Below are positions 34,257-46,295 of a stretch of 64,000 nucleotides of DNA, piece after piece. Position 1 is the first letter of the stretch, and each line of letters begins with the position of its first letter. Source of the DNA: Beta vulgaris subsp. vulgaris (Eukaryota; Streptophyta; Magnoliopsida; Caryophyllales; Amaranthaceae); NCBI RefSeq assembly GCF_026745355.1, contig NC_079209.1:21470266-21534265 (forward strand). Reading direction: 5' to 3'. A program made the position numbers and the translations under genes. The notes below the pieces were generated by a model that did not search any database, was not told where the DNA came from, and worked only from the letters and a program-made list of their open reading frames with translations.

Positions 34257-35389
34257 TTAAAGTACTAGTAAAAAGCATAGGCAGGTGCTTATAGGGTACT
34301 TGCATGTGATCTCCACTGTTGACAATCAATGGGATACTTTGATATTTTCATGGATTATGTATACAAAAGCTTTTGAAATGACTTGACGGAAACTCTTTAA
34401 TATGTCTTATTTTATTATAACTATGACATTATTCAAAGATTCTCTAATATTTGCATACGTTGCTCTCTTCATTAGTGAAACCAAATTGATATTGCACCCA
34501 AAATCCAAACTAAATCCATCAAGTAGATAAATGATACTCCATAGCATATATCAATATGAATATACTGGACTTCGCGCAAGCACAAATATATGTCCTATAA
34601 GTTTTAATTTTCATATATACTAAACCCTACAAACAAGCCAATAACTAATTTTACAAAATGCTCACAGACCAAGACACACCAATTTTAATCCAAAAGCAGA
34701 TAGTACGCATTATCAAACCCTGGTAGTAAAAGTACTGGATCAAATCCTGGTGTATACAAACCTAGATGTCATTCAAGGCATAATATGATCTTCAGTACTA
34801 TAGCGAGTTAACAACTAAGTGAACTTGGATGTTGAGTTTAATATTGCTAGGGAGATTCTGAAAGCATTTCTCATGGGCATGAATTATGTAAAAACATTAA
34901 ACGTCAGATCAAACATTAAACTCCTTCCTCCATTCACAAAAAAATTTCTTCTGTATTGTGAATAAGTCAATATGTAAAAGTACCAATACATCATATTTAG
35001 CTAGCTAAAAGCTAAAGACACATAGATGTGAAAGCCATATACCAATACATCACATGTACATTAAATCTTTACCACACATACATCATAGGTACACTATAAG
35101 TATATTGAATCTCATATATGAGAAATTTCAAATAACATTAAACCATTGTAATTTTCAACAATAAAAGACTCAAAAGCACCTATATATTTTCTTATAGTGT
35201 TGCTCCGTCGACAATTCAGTAATCCTAGGCATAAGCTATAGTAAAAAATCTAGAGCCACCAACCTCATATTGAAGAATATACTAAAAATCTATGCTTGTC
35301 TTGGAAGTCTATGTAACGTTGTTCCATCACTATTGTATCATGTAACTTTACCTCTCATGTATTTTATTTTTTTTTTACTATGAAAGATG

Positions 35390-35472
35390 TAAGTGTACAT
35401 CACTAGTAATTTAAAAGTACATCAGTGATAGCTTAAAAGTACATCAATGATAGCTTAAAAGTACATCACCTA
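35390..35472. repeat. Tandem GTACATCA-containing repeat
   Basis: Four units of about 22 bp, such as agtacatcagtgatagctta, in a row. Further single or paired GTACATCA motifs lie at about 33400-33435, 35055-35100 and 36225-36290. They are confined to the 5.3-kb TIR element. Confidence 0.75.
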
Positions 35473-37087
35473 TTAGAAATATTTAGTTTTAAAAGTTTAT
35501 ATGCCATTACCCATAAGTTTACATGTTAAGTGGATGCAATTTATATGCCATTACCCATAAGTTTATAGAAGGCATTCCCATTCTTGTTCTAATCACTCAA
35601 TTCTACAGTACTTTCTCCTTCTCCTTACTTTCCCCATTCTTCAACAACTCTCTCAATTCTACAAATAGAACATTAGCATAGCAGGCATCGTGCACCACAG
35701 GAAGACAGACAGAACATATCTAAAGCACCTAATGACAATTGACAAAAGATCCGAAGTTTCATTCTAGCGGGTTAAATGCAGAAACTTAGATATTGTTCGC
35801 TTGGGTGCAGCACTGCCCAAAAAGCTCCCAAAATTCTTCGGTTTAAAGCGTAGAACTCTAGTAAACTCAGTGGTTCTAGGCAAGCAAACTTCCTAACTTC
35901 TGGTTGAAGCAAGAACCTCCTACTCTCCCTATATAGATTATAACTTCTCATTCCTTCCATTTTATCAATCAAACAACCCAACAGTTTGGTAGTGTCCAAT
36001 AAGTACATAATACTACAACCTTATCATGTCAGCCAAATAACCACTTATCTTCCAATACAAAGATGTATCAATACCCATAGGCATACCAACTAGTAATTGA
36101 ACCTATCTCATATATCCAAAGAATACCCCAGATCCAAAATGCCACCAAAATTTTATTCAATTTAGCAATTGTACTGCATTGGACTTCTACATTGCATTGG
36201 ACTTCTACAATGCGTTTAAATGTGTATACATCATGAATATACATCATGAATTGCCTAAAAGCACATCACAAGTTCCCTACAAGTACATCAAAATGAAAAT
36301 AACTACAAATTTCAAAAGAGACAATGTAATCATACTTACAATTTTCAATTTCAAAGATCAGACCAATTTATTAAAATCCTCCCACTAATTCCAGCATCGG
36401 CAACAACTGTATTTCACACCCAAAACACAAGAATTTCAAAATATATAGACAGAAATGATGCAGAAAGAAAAAACAGAAGATGAAAATCCACTGTTACCCT
36501 TAGAATTAGAACATCAAAAACAGCAGCAACAACAACAATTAAGTCTAATTAAGGATGTCAATCATGAATCAAAGAAAATATGGAGTATTGTCGGGCCTGA
36601 CTGAAATTAAGCATAAATCCATGAAATTTTCTTCCATGAAGAAAAACCAAACCGAAATTAAGCTTAAAAAATCCTAAATCATGTTACGAAAACCAAAACC
36701 CTAAAATTCAACAAATAACTAAAAAATTAAGCTTCAAAATTCCGAAAAATTACCACTTTAATTCATTGTCGAGCTTCAATGGAGAATTTGAAATCTTGTT
36801 CGAGCTTTAATTGAGGATAAATTGCTAGTTCTGGCTTCAATTGTGGATGAAAATGGCAAGCTACTGAAGGTCGGTGAACAAATTTTGACGTTTTTTGGGG
36901 ATTCAATGGTTTTTTCTTTAGATTAATGAAATTCCTAGCTGCTACAGTAGGTAGCTGGAGGAAAGTCAGGAAACACACTATTTTCTTTTGATTAATGGAA
37001 GCCGTTAGATGAGAATAATCTAAGGGTAGAGATCTATTCTCATATAATTAAGTATTCTCACATAACCATAGTATTCTCACATGAGCC

Positions 37088-37088
<1 letters not shown>

Positions 37089-37124
<36 letters not shown>
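37089..37124. repeat. (TA)n tract at the right edge of the TIR element
   Basis: Eighteen or so TA units directly after the right inverted repeat, matching the (TA)n at the left edge. Confidence 0.9.
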
Positions 37125-37126
<2 letters not shown>

Positions 37127-37599
37127 CAAATAGATGCAAGCATATCATACACAATATTTGAACACGCATGGAGTATTAAGATAAACACAGGCCTACATTT
37201 CAAATTTTAACCTTTCCGAATGTAATCTTAAAGAAAAAATAAAGATTTTTTTATATAACTATCAATGTTGCATTGTTTATCGTCAATGCTTGCAAAAATT
37301 GAAAATTATTGCATTTGAAAAATCCTAGATAATTTTAAAATTATTAGCTTGTGAATTAAAATTTTATAATCTAATATTGAGAATATGATTTAAAATTGGT
37401 TGACAACATGTGCGTTGCACGATTATAACTTATGAATTATTTATAATAATTTTTAATATATTTATTAATTTCCTAGAATTATTACTGAAAAAGTACGTAC
37501 ATTGATTACAGAAAGTTAATTAACTTTAACTAATTTTTTTAGTGCTCACCTCAAGCTCATCTAAATTTTATATCTTTATTAATCATACTCCATTTATAT
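37125..37599. other. AT-rich flank with third copy of a dispersed repeat
   Basis: Contains the third copy (about 37310-37440) of the repeat seen at 30665 and 31180, here with gacaacatgtgcgttgcacg. No gene seen. Confidence 0.45.
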
Positions 37600-37601
37600 A
37601 T

Positions 37602-38560
37602 CTACATCAATTGTGTTGCATATAAAAAATAAGTATTATAATAGTCCCACTCAATAGAAATTTGCACTGGAAGAAGTAAAGAGGCAATATCATTTGAAGC
37701 CACTGGTAAAACAATCTCTTCCTTACATCTTACTACAACACACAATGTTCTCCATATGTAGGTTTGTCTTGTCACTCCTTTACCTCCATACGAAGAACAC
37801 ACCTCCTTTACCTCTTGATACAATGTTAAAATTTTATGACTAACTTTAATCTGTTCAACATTAAGGTTAGAAGAAAACTGTTAGAACTCTTCTTGTAACT
37901 GTTTTCTACCGTAAGATAGCTCCTCCATTATGAGATTATTTTATCTTCCATCATTATCAAATCATCTAGGAAGGCATCTTGTTGAATTTACACAATGTGC
38001 TAGCATTACTTTGTAGCTCTGCCTCGATTTCAGCCAACGCATAGTTTTCCAGCTGTTCATTGCTTAGTTGCAAACATAAGTTCTAATGTGATGACTAAAA
38101 GTTATGTCTTTTGGTGCAAAGTTATCTCGAGACAAAATGTATTACCATTGACGTTAGGTGTTGCATTTGGATTTATAATATTATTTGTTAGTCTACACAT
38201 ATATCGAGTGATGTACATTGTGTGCACATTGCAATAGATTAAATAAGAACATGGTAAGAAATATATTATATCATGAAATTAATTTTGACAAACATACTAA
38301 AGTAAGGCGTTCCCATTTGATACTATTTGAAAGACAACTCAATGCGTTCGAGTAAGAGCCGATGCCGCCTCCTTTTTCCTTGTTACTTTGTGTAGGAAAA
38401 AAAGCCTTTCACGTTTATGATCCTATACACGCTTGCTTTTTCATCTTGCAATTTGCGCAGCTTGTTACTAACAACCAAAACATTTAACAATCCTGCTTGA
38501 AAAGGTAGATTGCTTAGAAATTCATCAGAAAATCTATAGGTTACAAATCATAATAATAAG
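37602..38560 (-). pseudogene. Possible relics of a coiled-coil protein gene
   Basis: Several short minus-strand stretches look coding: TNKLRKLQDEKASVYRI (near 38460), QLSNEQLENYALAEIEAELQ (near 38050), and LYQEVKEVCSSYGGKGVTRQ with its continuation (ORF 37823-37602). The first two are heptad-like and rich in Leu, Glu and Lys. Stops and frame changes separate them, and exon borders cannot be set. They may be exons of one decayed host gene. No family assignment is possible from this. Confidence 0.3.
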
Positions 38561-38811
38561 CGAAGCCTTACCGTTAGATAAATCCACTAATTAAGGGCCT
38601 TCTATAAATTATTAGCACCGAGTTATTTTCTTGTGGTAGTATATTGTTTTGCACACAGTCTTTTTGGGCTATAATCACATAGTACATCACATAATTAGTA
38701 CCAATCATACAAAGCATTTTGGGGTAAAAAAATCTTCTAGTTGAATATACACATGAAATTGTTTTTTAATATATATTATATGATACATTAAAAGCAACAA
38801 CGTGAAATGTA

Positions 38812-39098
38812 CTTCCTTTGTTTTCTATTACAACAATTACCATTTTGGATGGTTCCATATCTATTGTAACATTTTCACATGTTGGTAACACAAGCAACTT
38901 AAGTTGAGGATATTGCCCTTATTTTATCTTACTAAAACCATCATTAGCTACTCACTTTGCCTCATAAAATTGCTTTTACTTTATTAAGAATTTATTTTAT
39001 AGCTATTCTAGTTAACCAAAAGGGTAGCTTTATGCTAAACCACCAATCTCTTTCATTTCCTTAAACCCATTGTCGCAATTGAAAAAGTACGGAGGAAG
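38812..39098. mobile_element. Degenerate Stowaway-like MITE
   Basis: Left end CTTCCTTTGTTTTC and right end GAAAAAGTACGGAGGAAG are imperfect inverted repeats flanked by TA (38810-38811 and 39099-39100), as for Stowaway/Tc1-mariner MITEs. Length 287 bp, noncoding. Confidence 0.65.
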
Positions 39099-39100
39099 TA

Positions 39101-39585
39101 TATATTTGATGGAATTAAAGATTAATTTCTTTTTCATATCTTAGTAAAAGAATAAATGGTAATTAGAACGCTTCTATTATTAACTAAAAAATTAGATGCC
39201 TTGATTTAAAAAAAGGGAAAACATAATAAAATTAACTAAAAATGCTCCATCTCCCAACTAAAATGACTAAGTCAATTAGTTGTACTTTACAACACTTCCA
39301 GTAATTGCTTCCCCTCTTTCTTCCAGCCTTTCATATATTTCAAGTCTCTCTCTAATATATGCCATATCAATTTTGTTAACTACAAAGCAATTAATTACTA
39401 CAAAATGATACACATTTATATCTATTATGATTGCAATAGATATATAATTCTTATTTTGCTCCACACAAACACATTTCTATATTTTGAAGTCAAAAGTTCT
39501 TGAGATCTCAACCCTTAAAAGAAAATGAAGGAAATGAAGATCATGCATAGCTTTTACGGTTTGATTTTGGGAAAATATAAGCATT
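39101..39585. other. Unassigned AT-rich sequence
   Basis: No gene or element end recognised. Confidence 0.5.
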
Positions 39586-40500
39586 CACTACAACAAAAGC
39601 TTTACATTGGAGACGCTCTTTCCTCGACGCCTAGGTATAGGCATTAGGCAGATTATATAATCCCGCCTTCCCTCAACGCTTAAAAGCGCCGCTCCGCCTT
39701 TCCTTGACCCTTAAAGGCGTTGCTCTTTTTGTAGATCGTTTTTACACGTCGCCCAGGGCACGTGCACTGCTCGTCTTATTTAACACATCTCATATACTAC
39801 TATGAGCTTAATAATACTGGTCGGCTTGAAATTGGATATCGCGCCTAATATTTTGGAGCAACTTAAAACAAAACGAAATACGCGACTCTCACTCTAACTT
39901 CCCACTACACGATTCAATCCATCTCTCATCAATCAAACCCTAATTCACTTCAATTCTATCTAAGTCTCAAACCCATCACAATTTCACTCTTTAGTTCGTT
40001 CGCCCAGCAAAGGTATGCTTCTTGTCGTATTTTTCTTTTTTTTTTTCCAGTTTTTTTATTCTTCCATTAAATTCAACCTCCTATCAGTCTTTTAGCAAGA
40101 ACCTTCGCGAGATTGATCAATCTGGCAACGAATGTCTGGAAATCTGAATATAAGTCTTCACGTTTGTCTCAAATGATTGTCCTTTTTTCTTTCTTGCAAT
40201 TATATAGCATTCAATTGGATTCTCGAATTTTCCATTTAATTATGCTATTTGATATTGAATTTTCTTGAAATTTCCATTGTAGTTGCACGCTTTACAGAAT
40301 TCGGCTAGGAAATTCACAGCAAATTCAATTTATAAAGGTCGAAGCCGGACCAAATTGTGGAGAGGAGTTTACCGCCTTGCTGACCTTTTCCCTCTGCCTT
40401 ATTGGGGTTTTCATAACCTCTCTCTTTTTCTATTGCTTTTTATTTACTTTTGTGTTATAAATGATTGTTATTGTTTCTTGATTTTTAGTTGATGATATTC
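39586..40500 (+). mobile_element. One end of a CACTA element, other end not found
   Basis: CACTACAACAAAAG at 39586 is a typical CACTA terminus. It is followed by subterminal GC-rich motifs (gacgc, ccgcctt and ggcgttgc variants) to about 39760, then a leader-like A/C-rich segment ending at a possible splice donor (caaaggtatgc, near 40010). No matching TTGTAGTG end is found downstream, so the element is truncated. The right boundary given is arbitrary. Confidence 0.5.
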
Positions 40501-41268
40501 ATGTTCCAAATTTGCAGTCTTGGGTTGATACTTGATATTCTCTATTGCTTTGTTTCTTTACTATTCTGTTTAATAGGATCACTTATTATGTTGTTTATTG
40601 CTTTCCACTTTCTGTTGCATATATGTTTGTTTCAATGTTTCTATGGCGTTGTGTGCTTTGGCTTGATCATGGGTCTTCCTATATGTCTGAAAATTATAAA
40701 CGCTTCAACTGTCAATTGTGTTGTTGTACTAGGATGGGTTATAGCACGATGCTGCTCTATTTTTGACAGTATTCGTTTGCTTTCTCGTAGAGTTGAACAT
40801 CACACAATGTGTTCAGTAAAATTATTACTCATTAATTAGTACTAAAATATCTGACGATATCTTGTCATTTACTAGTTGTGGAATGCAAAACAAAAAATCA
40901 AAACCATTATGATTTATGTGGAATGCAATGGGAGTTAATGAGTAGCATAAGCGAGTAATTAATAAGAAATATGAAGTTCGTAACGAAGTACTTTATGTGT
41001 CAATGCATATAAGAGGTGGCTACTATAATCTTAAATGAGATTATTCATAATGTCACACCATCATTTGAACCCTACCATGTTATATGGAAGACAAATGTAA
41101 TAATAATCAAATTTTACGTTTTCGAACGATACAATTGTATAATATGTAAACTATATTTTTGGCGGTGTATGTAAAGTATTATTACTTCATATTTTATCCT
41201 AAAGTTGTGGTCTATAGAAACTATTAATATTTGTAGTTAGGAAAAAGAGAAAGAGTATAAGAGGTTAC
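40501..41268. other. Unassigned sequence
   Basis: T-rich open frames at 40489-40839 encode only hydrophobic low-complexity peptides and are not supported as genes. Nothing else recognised. Confidence 0.4.
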
Positions 41269-41270
41269 TA

Positions 41271-41512
41271 CTCCCTCCGTTTCCTAAAGATCTTCCCTCT
41301 TTCCGTTTAAGTGTGTTTCCCTATCATATGGTCCACTATTACATTATTAATTCAATTTTACTCCTTTTCTCTACTTTAATCCCTTTTTATTTGTTTATTT
41401 ATCTTAATCCCTTTCTCTCTCCTACTTTACCCGCCCCATATCCCACACAAATGGATTCTCCTTGGTATCTGTAGGAACAGTAACAAGGAAGATCTTTAGG
41501 AGACGGAGGTAG
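41271..41512. mobile_element. Stowaway MITE
   Basis: Left end CTCCCTCCGTTTCCTAAAG and right end CTTTAGGAGACGGAGGTAG are inverted repeats extending about 26 bp, flanked by TA (41269-41270 and 41513-41514). The CTCCCTCCGT start is diagnostic of Stowaway. Length 242 bp, noncoding. Confidence 0.92.
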
Positions 41513-41514
41513 TA

Positions 41515-42168
41515 TTAAGTAACTATTGAGTAGTGACTAGTGACTAGTGAGCATTACTGGCTACTGACTACTGCCCCCTATATGCACTAAAAAGTAGCGG
41601 CAAGTCGATAGTAATGAATTAAGATTTGATTAATAAAAGAAGCATTAAAGAGATTAAAGTAGGATTAGCACTCATAAGCCTAATAATATGATGATAGTGT
41701 AGCAGTATATGGTATTATCCTTTTACCGTTTTACGGACGACATTTGGGGGTCTCCTGTCAGTGAGTCAGTGGCAGTCTTGCTTATTTTTGGACTTCTAGT
41801 GCTCATGCGCACTCCGTCGTCATTCCCTCTTCTTTATATTTTTATCCGGAACTTTTTAAGATTCATTATTAATTGACTGAAGCATGTTCTTCAAGTTACC
41901 TTCTTTTTTCATGCCCTGTGATGTGTTGTGCTGTGTTGTGTTGTGCTGCTTGTGCACTCAATTTCACCCCAACTTTTTTTACTACTTCCCCCCAGGCCCA
42001 AGTTAACCCTTTATTCTATCTATCTTTCTTTCTCTCTTCCCCTTTTTTTTTATCTGCAGCGGCCAACTAGTAAAGAATTAAAGTAAGATAAATATCAAAC
42101 AAAGGCAAGCTTCCATGTGCTTTTCTTTTCTTTTTATATTTCCTTGAGATTAAAAAAAAGGATCACAA
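41515..42168. other. Unassigned sequence left of the duplicated gene fragment
   Basis: Contains short tandem gtgactagtgacta-like repeats (about 41525-41555) and a tgtgttgtgct tract (about 41920-41945). It could be upstream sequence of the duplicated host gene. No exon recognised. Confidence 0.4.
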
Positions 42169-42489
42169 CACAAACTTTAAAAGAGAAAACCGCTTGAACT
42201 ACACAGCAAAATGCACCTGTTTTATGAAATCTATATATTGGATCTTTTATTTTCTTTTCAATTTAGTTATTTACAAATAACTTGGACTATTGAAGGATGA
42301 ATTATTTGGTTTGGGACTTTTGACTAAAGACTTTCGAGTATTTTTTAATGCATTGAGTGGATAAGTTTCTATAACTTGATTATTTGCATGGTTTTAATTG
42401 TGTTAGGCTACTCATACAACTGCCACTGGGCAACCATATTCAGCACAGGGAAGTTCAGGGAGCTCTTCTGGTATTTCCAAGGCGAAACT
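42169..42489. repeat. Duplicated segment, copy A (left part)
   Basis: This block (intron-like DNA, then the start of an exon) recurs with high similarity at 49795-50032 and, beyond the CACTA insertion, at 61183-61272. Copy A continues after the Ale element at 48855. Confidence 0.9.
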
Positions 42490-42644
42490 TGTACAAGTGT
42501 GGGAAATAATTGTGTTAAACCTGATGTAGGTTAACCCTGACATTTAATATATAGTGTTTACAATACAGACCTATGACTTAGTAAATTACCATTCTACCCT
42601 TTACATATAATATTATCCCTTTACATATAATATTATCCAATACA
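42490..42644 (-). repeat. Left LTR of Ale-like copy 1 (3' LTR in element sense)
   Basis: 155 bp, TGTACAAG to CCAATACA on the plus strand, with an internal duplication of tttacatataatattatcc. The same LTR occurs at 48701-48854 and 61312-61464. Confidence 0.93.
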
Positions 42645-42649
42645 CCCCC

Positions 42650-43489
42650 TTAATCTTTACGGGATGAAACAACGGATAGATTTGTACGATGTTTAGTAAA
42701 TAAGTCAGTAGATAGGCCTTTAGTGAAAATGTTTGCAACCTGAGATTGTGTGAGAACATGTCGAACAATAAAACCTCCCTTGGCAACCATTTCTCGAACA
42801 AAGTGATAGTCAACATCTATATGTTTGCTACGATCATGATGAACTGGATTAGCAGTGAGATAAGTAGCAGAGACATTGTCACAATAGACAGTCACAGGTC
42901 GACGGAGAAAATGGCCAATGTCAACAAGAAGTTGCTTGAGCCAAATAGTTTCTGCAGCTATATAGGCAACTGCCCTGTATTCAGCTTAAGTGGAGGATTT
43001 GAAGACAGTAGGTTGCTTTTTAGAACGCCAGGAAATTAAATTCTTCCCAAGGAAAACAGTATATCCAGTAGTAGAACGCCGTGTGTTAGGACATCCTGCC
43101 CAATCTGCATCAGAATAGGCAATAACAACAGTAGGAGAACTGCTGCTATATAAATAAAGTCCATAATCCAAAGTGCCCTGCAGATATCTGAAAATTCTTT
43201 TCACAGCATGAAGGTGAGTAGTACGAGGAGCATGCATAAACTGAGACACCATATTAACAGCATAAGCAATATCAGGACGAGTCATAGTTAAGTACTGCAA
43301 TGCACCAACCATACTAAGATAATTTGTGGGATCAGCAAGAAGTTCTCCATCAAGCAGATACAATGTTACTCTAGAGACAACAGGAGTGGTAACTGGTTTA
43401 ACAGTATGAACATGAAATTTACGAAGTAAATCAGAAACATACTTATGTTGAGACAAAAATAAACCAGAGGGAGTACGCACAACCTGCAC
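42650..43489 (-). pseudogene. Copia RT C-terminal part and RNase H (Ale copy 1)
   Basis: Minus-strand frames carry the end of the RT domain (GLFLSQHKYVSDLLRKFHVH, MVGALQYLTMTRPDIAYAVN, HLHAVKRIFRYLQGTLDYGL) and copia RNase H (YSDADWAGCPNTRRSTTGYT, GKNLISWRSKKQPTV). After a shift and stop around 42980-42895 follows VYCDNVSATYLTANPVHHDR, HIDVDYHFVRE and QVANIFTKGLS, the end of the polyprotein. The order matches intact copia elements, but the frame is broken near 42985. The stop at 42650 lies at the edge of the polypurine tract, the usual compact layout of short-LTR copia elements. Confidence 0.9.
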
Positions 43490-43491
43490 AC

Positions 43492-44729
43492 CTAAGAAAT
43501 AATGAAATCCCTAAATCCTTCATAGCAAATTGAGAGAAAGGACATATATGAATTTGCAACAAGAGGAGGACTACTACCAGTGAGGACAATGTCATCAACA
43601 TATAATAGAAGAATGATGAGATGACCACAGAATTTGAGAGTGAACATAGAAGTGTCACAACTGCTGCACTTGAAACCAATAGATAAAAGAAAGTTGCTAA
43701 ACTTGGAGAACCAAGTTCTAGCAGCCTGTTTCAAACCATAAATGGACTTACGAAGACGACAAATATGAGTAGGTTTAGATGGATGAATAAAACCTGGAGG
43801 TTGACGCATATAAACCTCTTCATTAAGAAAACCATGAAGAAATGCATTTTTGACATCCAACTGACGAATAGACCATTTAAGAGAAACAGCAATAGTAAGC
43901 ACCAAGCGAACAATAGTAGGTTTAACAACAGGACTAAAGGTTTCAAAGTAATCAATACCTGCCTGCTGGTGATTGCCAAAAACAATAAGCCTGGCTTTGA
44001 AACGCTCCACAGAACTGTCAGAATGATATTTAATCTTGTAAATCCACTTACAACCAAGTAGATTCTTATCATAGTTGCGAGGTACCAACTCCCATGTGTC
44101 ATTTTTTATCAAAGCATTATATTCATCTAACATAGTTTGACGCCAACGTGAGTCTTTATACGCTTGTTTAAAATTAGTAGGTTCAGACTCAGTTATACCT
44201 GTTTTAAGTTCATGAATATTCTAGGCTTAGACACACCAACTTTGAGGCGGGTAACCACCGGATAATGATTAGCGACTGAAGACGTGGGAGGAGGGGTGAT
44301 AGGGGAGGATACAAGACCAGGCGACGAGAGAGGGGAAGGGGACAATGGACTGGACGACGAGGAATGACCCTCGTCAGCTGTGGATGATGCGGACGCTGCG
44401 CAAGGGTGCGGGCCAACAGACGCTGGCGGGGGAGAACGCACGCAAGACGATGCTGCTGAGCCAGCCAGCACTGGCGAGGCTGTGGGCTGGTCAGGAGACT
44501 GCGTCGAAGGGCCGGCGAGGCCAGCGACCGAGGGGACGGGATGTGGCCCAGTAGAGCTTGGCGTGGAAAGGGGGCAGCGACGAGACGGGCGCGCTGGGGG
44601 AGTAGATGCCGACACATAGGTCGTCACGGGGGGAAATATGGGAGGAGCCGAAGGCAGCTCGTGTGTGACGTTCGTGGGAGACCAGTCCCAAGTCAAGACG
44701 AGGGGCGATGTATGAGGCAACTGAGACAA
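43492..44729 (-). pseudogene. Copia proline/serine-rich linker and RT N-terminal part (Ale copy 1)
   Basis: The upstream frame (44729-44193) is a long Pro/Ser-rich linker between integrase and RT, ending VANHYPVVTRLKVGVSKPRI. The next frame (44133-43492) is RT proper: DEYNALIKNDTWELVPRNYD, GCKWIYKIKYHSD, IRQLDVKNAFLHGFLNEEVY, SIYGLKQAARTWF, and the catalytic LLLYVDDIVLTG. A frameshift separates them near 44190, and another at 43490 disrupts the region just after the YVDD box (SICYEGFRDF). The GC-rich linker produces several spurious plus-strand frames, which are shadows. Confidence 0.92.
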
Positions 44730-44734
44730 GGCAC

Positions 44735-45238
44735 CAACTAGAGCACGATACGGAAACTTATGTTCATGAAAAAGAACATGAGGACTAGTGTAGACTTTCT
44801 TGGTAGTAGGATCAAAACATCAATACCCTTTATATTCCAATGCATATCCAATAAAAACGCAAGTTTTAGATTTAGGTTGCAGTTTGTGATTTTTAGAGTC
44901 CAGAAACAAGGAAAGCATCACATCCAAATGTTTTCAAAAATTGATAGGAAGGGGGGCGATGAAATATTTTTCAAAGGAGAAACACCCCCTAAAACCGAGC
45001 TGGGTAATCGATTGATAGTGTAAGTGGCAGTTATGATGCATCCACCAAAATTCCGCAGGGAAGTCAGAATGAATAATCATAGTACGAGCCATTTCAATGA
45101 TATGACGATGTTTGCGTTCTGCAACACCGTTTTGAGCTGGAGTGTGGGGACATGGCTTTTGAAAAACTATACCATTGTCAGAAAAATGTTGAAGAAGAGG
45201 AGAATTGTCAAATTCCCTTCCTCCATCACTTTGAAATA
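44735..45238 (-). pseudogene. Copia integrase C-terminal half (Ale copy 1)
   Basis: Minus strand, read across several frame changes: sequence matching the intact stretch of the second copy at 63552-63911 (integrase core end, then the GKK-like C-terminal region with CVFIGYALEYKGY). The core includes the region around the catalytic Glu (HTPAQNGVAERKH). The right border is the Mutator-type MITE inserted at 45248, which separates this half from the first integrase half at 46296-46700. The target duplication TTTTAATTT lies at the junction. Confidence 0.8.
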
Positions 45239-45247
45239 TTTTAATTT

Positions 45248-46295
45248 GGAAAAATTGATTCTAATAATCCAACCTTTGGGCCGTTCGCTCAAAATAATCC
45301 AACCTTTTGATTATTATTTAATAATCCAACCTTTTAGGACAATTCGCAAACAATGCACCATGACATGTTGAAACAGGTAGGTGACCATTAGAATAGGTTA
45401 ATTGCACAAGTGTCTTGCCCTGACTTGTTGTGATCTAATTAATCAAATATTAATCTTAATTAAAATAACCAAACAACACCCCACCCCCACCACCACCACT
45501 GCCACTCCCAACAATCTTTATTTCACCCCACCACCACTACCACAACCGCAGTACCAACCACCATTGCCCACCGCAGTACCAACCGCATTTCACCCACACC
45601 AACACCACTGCCAACAACCCCCATTTCACCCACACCACCACCACTGCCAACAACCCCCATATCACCCCACCCTAAATAACACCACCACCACTATCAGTAA
45701 GAAGAAGAGAGAGAGAGATTTGAAGGGGGGGAGGCGCTGCTGCGGGATTCGATGCGGGGGGAGAGGGAGGGGAGGGGGAGTGGGGGGGGGATTCGAAGGG
45801 GGATGCGGGGAAGAGGGAGGGGGAGGGGGATTCGAAGGGGTGCGGCGGAGGGGGAGGGTAGGCGCTGCTACAGGGGAGGGGAGGCGCTGCTACGGGGGAG
45901 GGAGTTCGTGGGGGTGCTCAAAGTGGGGGTAGGTGAGGGCAGGGGAGGGGGCGGGGTGCTCACAGTGGGGTCGGGAAGGGCGGTGGAGGGGAGGGGGTGC
46001 TAATAGTGGGGGTCGGGGGTGAGGAGAGGGGAGGGGGTGAGGGAGGGCAGGGGGGATTCCTAGTGAAGTGATGAGTAGGGTGGTAAGGGGGGAGGAAGAG
46101 AGATAGGGAGGGACGGGTTAGAGAAGAAAAAAAAAAGAAATATGAAAAAAAAAATTACAACTTCAACAGGTTACCGGTTTCATGGATCATTATGAGCAGA
46201 TACAACTAAAAGGTTGGATTATTAAATAATAATCAAAAGGTTGGATTATTTTGAGTGAACGGCCCAAAGGTTGGATTATTAGAATCAATTTTTCC
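45248..46295. mobile_element. Mutator-like MITE nested in the copia integrase
   Basis: Inverted repeats of about 85 bp start GGAAAAATTGATTC on the left and end GAATCAATTTTTCC on the right. A perfect 9-bp target duplication TTTTAATTT (45239-45247 and 46296-46304) fits the Mutator superfamily. Each arm contains ggttggattatt three times. The 1048-bp element encodes no transposase. Its interior is strongly strand-asymmetric: CCA-rich in the left half and GGGGA-rich in the right half. Confidence 0.92.
45478..46120. repeat. Low-complexity CCA-rich then GGGGA-rich core of the MITE
   Basis: From about 45478 to 45690 the plus strand is made of cacc and caccac repeats. From about 45725 to 46110 it is made of ggggag and gggggt repeats. 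Predicted Gly/Arg- or His/Pro-rich peptides from these are artefacts. The two halves are roughly complementary in composition. Confidence 0.85.

Larger units (their letters stand above)
31826..37088. mobile_element. 5.3-kb TIR element flanked by (TA)n on both sides
   Basis: The left end GGGATCCGGTGAGAATA and the complement of the right end GGGCTCATGTGAGAATA start inverted repeats of about 55 bp. Each arm holds three spaced copies of TGAGAATA, with spacings of about 18 bp. (TA)n abuts both ends, so insertion into a TA microsatellite with duplication of TA units is likely. No transposase is recognised. Inside are two tRNA-like sequences, repeated GTACATCA motifs and a possible exon. The family is probably Mutator-like (inference). 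Confidence 0.6.

Noticed and set aside
40489..40839. Membrane protein ORF
   Set aside because: Hydrophobic low-complexity translation of T-rich DNA, with overlapping frames equally open.
44345..44741. GC-rich plus-strand ORFs
   Set aside because: Antisense shadows of the Pro/Ser-rich copia linker on the minus strand; the same occurs at 63139-63492.
45402..46003. His/Pro-rich and Gly/Arg-rich ORFs
   Set aside because: Simple-sequence core of the Mutator-type MITE.
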